Part shown: in pieces, positions 60,201 to 64,000 of the stretch
Layout of the letters: the number at the start of each line of letters is the position of its first letter
How positions within the stretch are numbered: position 1 is the stretch's first letter
NCBI GenBank assembly: GCA_036874045.1
Contig: JAZBRI010000011.1
Span: 13,596,001-13,660,000, forward strand
Origin: Cymodocea nodosa
Taxonomy: Eukaryota; Streptophyta; Magnoliopsida; Alismatales; Cymodoceaceae
Direction of reading: 5' to 3'
Length of the DNA: 64,000 nt
Translations under genes and position numbers: made by a program
The notes under the pieces: model-generated
The model's input: only the letters and a program-made list of their open reading frames with translations
Databases searched by the model: none
Told to the model about the DNA's origin: nothing

Positions 60201-63155
60201 AGAGCTAAACCACAGAGAAAAAACAGTTACATAAGAAAAGTTAAAGATGATCGCCCAAAACAACCAAAAATACTCGAGACATTCCACAATATCTTTGACA
60301 CAGCATTTCTGCAATTCAAAAACGACTAAGTCCCTTTGCCACACACTGCTTAGCACAAAGCATGAATAAGCAGTAGAAACCCCCTTTATGTCAATGGCAT
60401 CTTCCCTTTGACAACTTGAAGTACCTCCATTAAAAGTCTGGCCCATTCATGAACAGAAAGCCTCCTGGTACCACCAATGACAGAAGAATCACCCTTAGCT
60501 AATTTGACTCAAATTAAAAATAGGTGGGGAAAGAGAGTCCCCTTGTCAAACTCCCCTGCTGAAACTAAAGACCCTTTTGAAAATACCATTGATCCAAACA
60601 GAGCCCTTAGCTGAGCAGAGAATGTCCTTAATCCAGGCTTCCACCAGCTGAGAATGTCCATAATAAACTTCCAAGAGATTGTCAAAAGCAAAGAATTCAA
60701 CTTTGATTTTGTGTTGAACTTTGGGGTTAAAACAATAACACATCAATAGAATATCGACATATTGATGACCTGTTGATGGAACAGGGGAAAAAAATGATAT
60801 CTAAACAGAATTATGACATCAACGTCAAAATTGACGTCATGTTGACAAATTGAAAAAACAAGTGTTGGTGAAATTTCGTTACAAATGTTGATGTTTGATT
60901 CCATGGTGAAAAGCGTTCCTGAAATCAATTTTGTACATTACACCTTGCCTTTTCTTCTGTTTATATTCTGTTCTGCCAACATCTCTGATGCCACCACAAA
61001 ATCATCAGCCAAACTTCTGTTCATTAGGAGAGCAGATTGAACAGGATGAGTCAACTTTCCGACACATGAATCCACTCTGTTAGTTAAAACTTTTGTCAAG
61101 ATCTTCATGGTAGTATTCATCAGAATGACTGGGCAGAAGTCAATCATGTCATTGACACCTGGCTTCTAGGGGACAAGGAAGATAAAACTGTAGTTCAAGG
61201 GGTCACAACCAATGTTGTCCAGCCAAAACTCCTTCGTAACCTTAAGGAAATCTGTTTCAAGTATATCATAAAACATCTGAAAGAAACAAGGTGGGAGTCG
61301 ATCAGGGGCCGGCAATCTTTAACCTACTAATCCAAAAACTGCAGCTTGAACCTTCTTTGTAAAAAATTTGATCAAATAATCCACGTCTTCCATAGAGAGC
61401 TTGGACAGAAAGGATGGCTCCTACTTTGGCCTCCATCCACTTTTTCTTTGAGCAATTTTAGCTTTTATAAATTTATTTATGCTTTCAATTTAAGTATTTA
61501 TTTTTGAGTGTCGATTACACATAATAATAAAAAATTTGAAATTGTATTAGATGTAATTAAATTATAATTTATTTTATTCAATTATTTTGATGATTGAGAT
61601 ACTTTTATATATTTGAACATCTTTATATTTATTCATATCGTTTTTCAAAAAATGCACATTTAAACCTCCATTTTTAAAAAAACATTTTAATTTCCAATCC
61701 ATATTATATCTGTTTTCCATTTTTATAACATTGCACATATGGGATGGGTTATCATTAGTCTCTTCTTTTGTCTGATAAAACATTGCAATCCAATTGTGTG
61801 ATAGAAGCACTCATCATGTTTATTTAATAATGATTCAAAATCCTAGTCATTATCTTTTTTGCAAATAAAAATCATCAAACTTCCTTTTATTTTCTCAAGA
61901 AAAAATTAACTCCATCTTTTGTCACAACTTGACATAGGGCTATACTTTGAATTCTCTATTATTTGTGAGATCGACCTGTATGTATATTTGTACCATGCAA
62001 TGTGTCATGCATTTAAAAATAATCCCATGAAACTCATCACAACAACCAACTTCAAAAGGGAAAGTACAAGTACCGTAAGTTTACCACTCACAATAGACAA
62101 ATGAAGACCATTATATAACCGTTGGTTTGAATGTTACCAGTCAACTAAATTCCATCAACACATTACAGATTTCTAAGTAATAGACATGAAATTAAACCAA
62201 GCATCAAATTTATGGCATTTTCATGGAAATTTTAGGTTACAATCTTTTGTCCAGTTTACATCATGATAATGTCATGTAAATTTTCTACAAAAGAACACTT
62301 AATTTACACATTTAAGGTATAATAGTGTGATCAGCATATAAATGAAAAAAGATGGTTTTTTATCAACTAAAATTAAAAGACTTACCTTCTTAACTGTGTT
62401 ACGTTGCTTGACACCATCACCTGCCATCAAAAACCTGTAAAAAGACTCAACGTTGAGCACAAAATGATAAAAGATAAAAGACAAAGGATTATTCATTTGT
62501 AGTTTTCCCCTCCAATATACAACTCTATATCTCAATTGAATAGTTCAGATAATTATGGCCTATAAATGGTAGGGATTGTGTCAAAATGTTTGAAGCTTCT
62601 TCTATAAAAGAGATTGGTCGTAAACTCACAACCAAGAAAAAGTGAAGGATACTGAAGTTATATAACAAATATGAGGATTTCCACGCATACAAAACTATTT
62701 CCTAATAGATGCTCTTGAAGAAGACGAGAAGACAAGCTGACAAATTTTATAGATTTTCATTAGTACAGAGGACATACGGAACTGCAGATTTATCACTGCA
62801 TTTTTCAGGCAGCAAAGGCTTAACAAGCGGAGACAAATCCTTCTGAAATTGAGAAAGAAAAAGGACAAGTGTTAAGCTTGCACTAAAATTTGAACCCATT
62901 TCTAGAAAAAATACCTGGATGTCGTCCATAGTAGCACTAGTGTGTCTTGAATCAAGGAAAACCTATAGACACAGTAAATATATTATTATGGTAATCCAGC
63001 TTTGCCAAATTGAAATTTAGGAAATAATGCACTGTGTAAAAGAGGATGAGCACTCATGTTCAGAAACAAACCATGATCAAGCGTCCTGCTTTTGAACTAT
63101 CAACAATAAGCCACTGCCCTTCAGTGGAAGTGAAAAGCCATTCATGAGCCCGTAT
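54223..63155 (-). CDS. METTL13-type (eEF1A N-terminal and lysine) methyltransferase, 5' part outside the window
   Basis: Eleven exons in phase give the last 443 residues: 63155-63072, 62962-62915, 62842-62778, 62434-62386, 60017-59759, 58951-58833, 58679-58599, 58521-58447, 54969-54767, 54675-54525, 54420-54223. Seen: the domain linker 'RAHEWLFTSTEGQWLIVDS'; a basic stretch ending 'KKGNQKRNVS'; 'LDHSYLASSYHRGILSGF'; SAM-binding motif I in 'LIIGLGAGLFPM'; the acidic 'VVELDPVV'; 'VHIADGIKFI'; 'ILIIDVDSSD'; and 'EGGLLVLNLVSRS'. These match the C-terminal Rossmann-fold methyltransferase domain of METTL13. The human enzyme methylates eEF1A at its N-terminus with the C-terminal domain and at a lysine with the N-terminal domain; the plant role is inferred. 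Exons of the N-terminal domain were not found between 63156 and 64000, which is intronic. The intron at 58446-54970 is 3.5 kb and the one at 62385-60018 is 2.4 kb; both hold LINE debris. The stop is TAA-side at 54223. Confidence 0.92.
56950..57780 (-). mobile_element. LINE C-terminal (RT tail and zf-RVT) fragment in a METTL13-like intron
   Basis: On the minus strand the frame reads 'WDKICWPKWEGGLAYQ' with one stop (compare WDKVCLPKxEGGLG). Further on it reads 'WIPTKV', stop, 'FFSWYVWHIGVSP', stop, 'RFPSKGGN' (compare PPKVxFFxWLxxxGRxxT). Many stops show it is dead. A plus-strand frame at 56220-56642 (containing 'VSFAAVMRG') lies just upstream and may be part of another LINE ORF1, but this is weak. 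Confidence 0.65.
58288..58388 (+). mobile_element. Solo LTR related to the TRIM at 30240
   Basis: This 101-bp segment starts TGTTAAATAGTCCTACATTAG and ends TTTTAAGTTGAATCTTAACA. Its start (AGTCC.ACAT) and end (GTTTTAAGTTGAAT) resemble the LTRs at 30240 and 30431. The TG...CA ends are present, and no primer-binding site or second LTR follows. It lies in the METTL13-like intron next to exon 58447-58521. Confidence 0.55.
60440..61460 (-). mobile_element. L1-like LINE reverse-transcriptase fragment in a METTL13-like intron
   Basis: RT motifs appear in order on the minus strand: 'APDRLPPCFFQMFYDIL' (compare GPDGFPxxFFQxxWD), 'DFCPVILMNTTMKILTKVL' followed by 'TNRV' (compare DFRPISLINxxxKILxKVLxNRL), 'HPVQSALLMNRSLADDFVVA' (compare xPxQSAFxxGRSxxDxxxxA), then 'GSVWINGIFKRVFSFSRG' and 'DKGTLFPHLFLI' (compare VLINGxPxGFFxxxRGLRQGDPLSPxLFxL). 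Stops and frameshifts show it is inactive. It is in the same orientation as the gene. Confidence 0.85.
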
Positions 63156-64000
63156 CTAATAAAAACAATTAGTTTAACCATTACCATTTCACAAAGCAAC
63201 TTTTAAATACAACAATATGTTCATTTTTTGCAGCAATGGGAATATTATATTTTTAAAAGAGGAAAAGAAAAAGCCAAAACAGAAAAAATTGCTCCAATAA
63301 AGGCAAAGTAAGTGCATACGGCTCCCATCAATGTAAGGTCTGAAAAGGTCCGTTCATATAAATTTTATGTTGTTTTATGCATTAAAGATTTTATAACATT
63401 TGGTTCCATTATCATCCAACTAAATGAATGAATCATTATCGACATATTACATATGTATTCTTTTTTTATAATTAATCACCTTACTTCAACTGAGCTATAT
63501 TCTCAGGCAATTTCAAAGGATGGCACCTTGAGATCATTTTTTGCCTTGATTACTTTTCTTTTTAGTGAAATACATCCCACTGAATCTCTCCACTGAGGCT
63601 TTGATCACTTTTCTTTGTCTCAACTCTGCTTGATCTGTCATCAAGAGACTTTAGTTTATCCTATTGTAGAACTAATCCATACACAACTGACACTGTCCAG
63701 TGCCAACCATTTTAAGGTTTTAAAATTATGGAGAAATGGAGAGTTCTCCCACTCGATTATTAACCTTTTAAACCACATATTATTCCATGCTCGGAAAATA
63801 CCATAAATTTGATCCATTGCTTCTTTGCATCCTTGCAAATTTGAGCACCTAGATCCCCACATCCAACATTCCAATCTCAGTCATTTTCTCATCTTTTGGA
63901 AATTTGAGGATGTTCAATAGATAAGAAAAGCATGATGTACATTGGAGAAAATATGGTATCACGTCCATGATGGATGGATGGATAAAAGTCAATTATCCCA
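63156..64000. other. Intron of the METTL13-like gene running to the window edge
   Basis: No exon of the N-terminal methyltransferase domain was found here. A minus-strand frame at 63656-63874 ('QIYGIFRAWNNMWFKRL') resembles the zf-RVT tail of a LINE (IWxxWNxxxF), which would make it another LINE scrap; this is only suggestive. Confidence 0.4.

Noticed and set aside
1..64000. Search for CRISPR arrays, phage defence islands, biosynthetic operons or viral integrations
   Set aside because: The window is plant nuclear DNA with unrelated genes. No spaced repeat array, cluster or viral gene set was seen.

Overview
This is nuclear DNA from a flowering plant. The signs are long intron-split genes with GT-AG junctions, plant-only families (a P-class pentatricopeptide repeat protein, a UGT75-type glycosyltransferase, a TIR-NBS relic) and AT-rich intergenic DNA with many old LINE, LTR, hAT and MITE remnants. 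First exons are markedly GC-rich while later exons are AT-rich. That gradient is typical of monocots, and the large repeat-filled introns suggest a non-grass monocot; the taxon is an inference. No prokaryotic, viral or CRISPR-like system was found.

Layout from left to right: a truncated TIR-NBS-TPR (XTNX-type) relic (86-985, +); a three-exon RBR-type E3 ubiquitin ligase (2870-4788, +) with an extra RING-like copy; a tandem ~490-bp duplication (5405-6345) touching the 3' end of the next gene; and a 22-exon, 29-kb gene for ER mannosyl-oligosaccharide glucosidase I (GCS1, 35712 down to 6355, -). All 22 exons were rebuilt by eye with consistent phases, giving 861 residues. Its introns 6, 7 and 16 carry most of the transposon debris: L1-like and RTE-like LINE fragments, Copia-type LTRs, a TRIM and a Tourist-like MITE.

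Next come a degenerate LINE (36045-36660), a small three-exon gene of the At3g27210 family (40277 down to 37803, -), an AT-rich fold-back element (40717-41374), an intronless PPR gene like At4g19440 (42708-45275, +), an intronless UDP-glucosyltransferase (50600 down to 49176, -), a decayed hAT transposase (51440-52640, +), and the 3' two thirds of a METTL13-type methyltransferase gene (63155 down to 54223, -) whose 5' exons lie beyond the right edge.

The genes have unrelated housekeeping or specialised roles (ER N-glycan trimming, ubiquitination, organelle RNA processing, small-molecule glucosylation, protein methylation) and do not form a pathway or cluster. The most notable points are the duplicated RING in the E3 ligase, a GC-AG intron and an upstream ORF in GCS1, a TRIM element with its primer-binding site, and a readable PPR code. 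No convincing new biological system was found.
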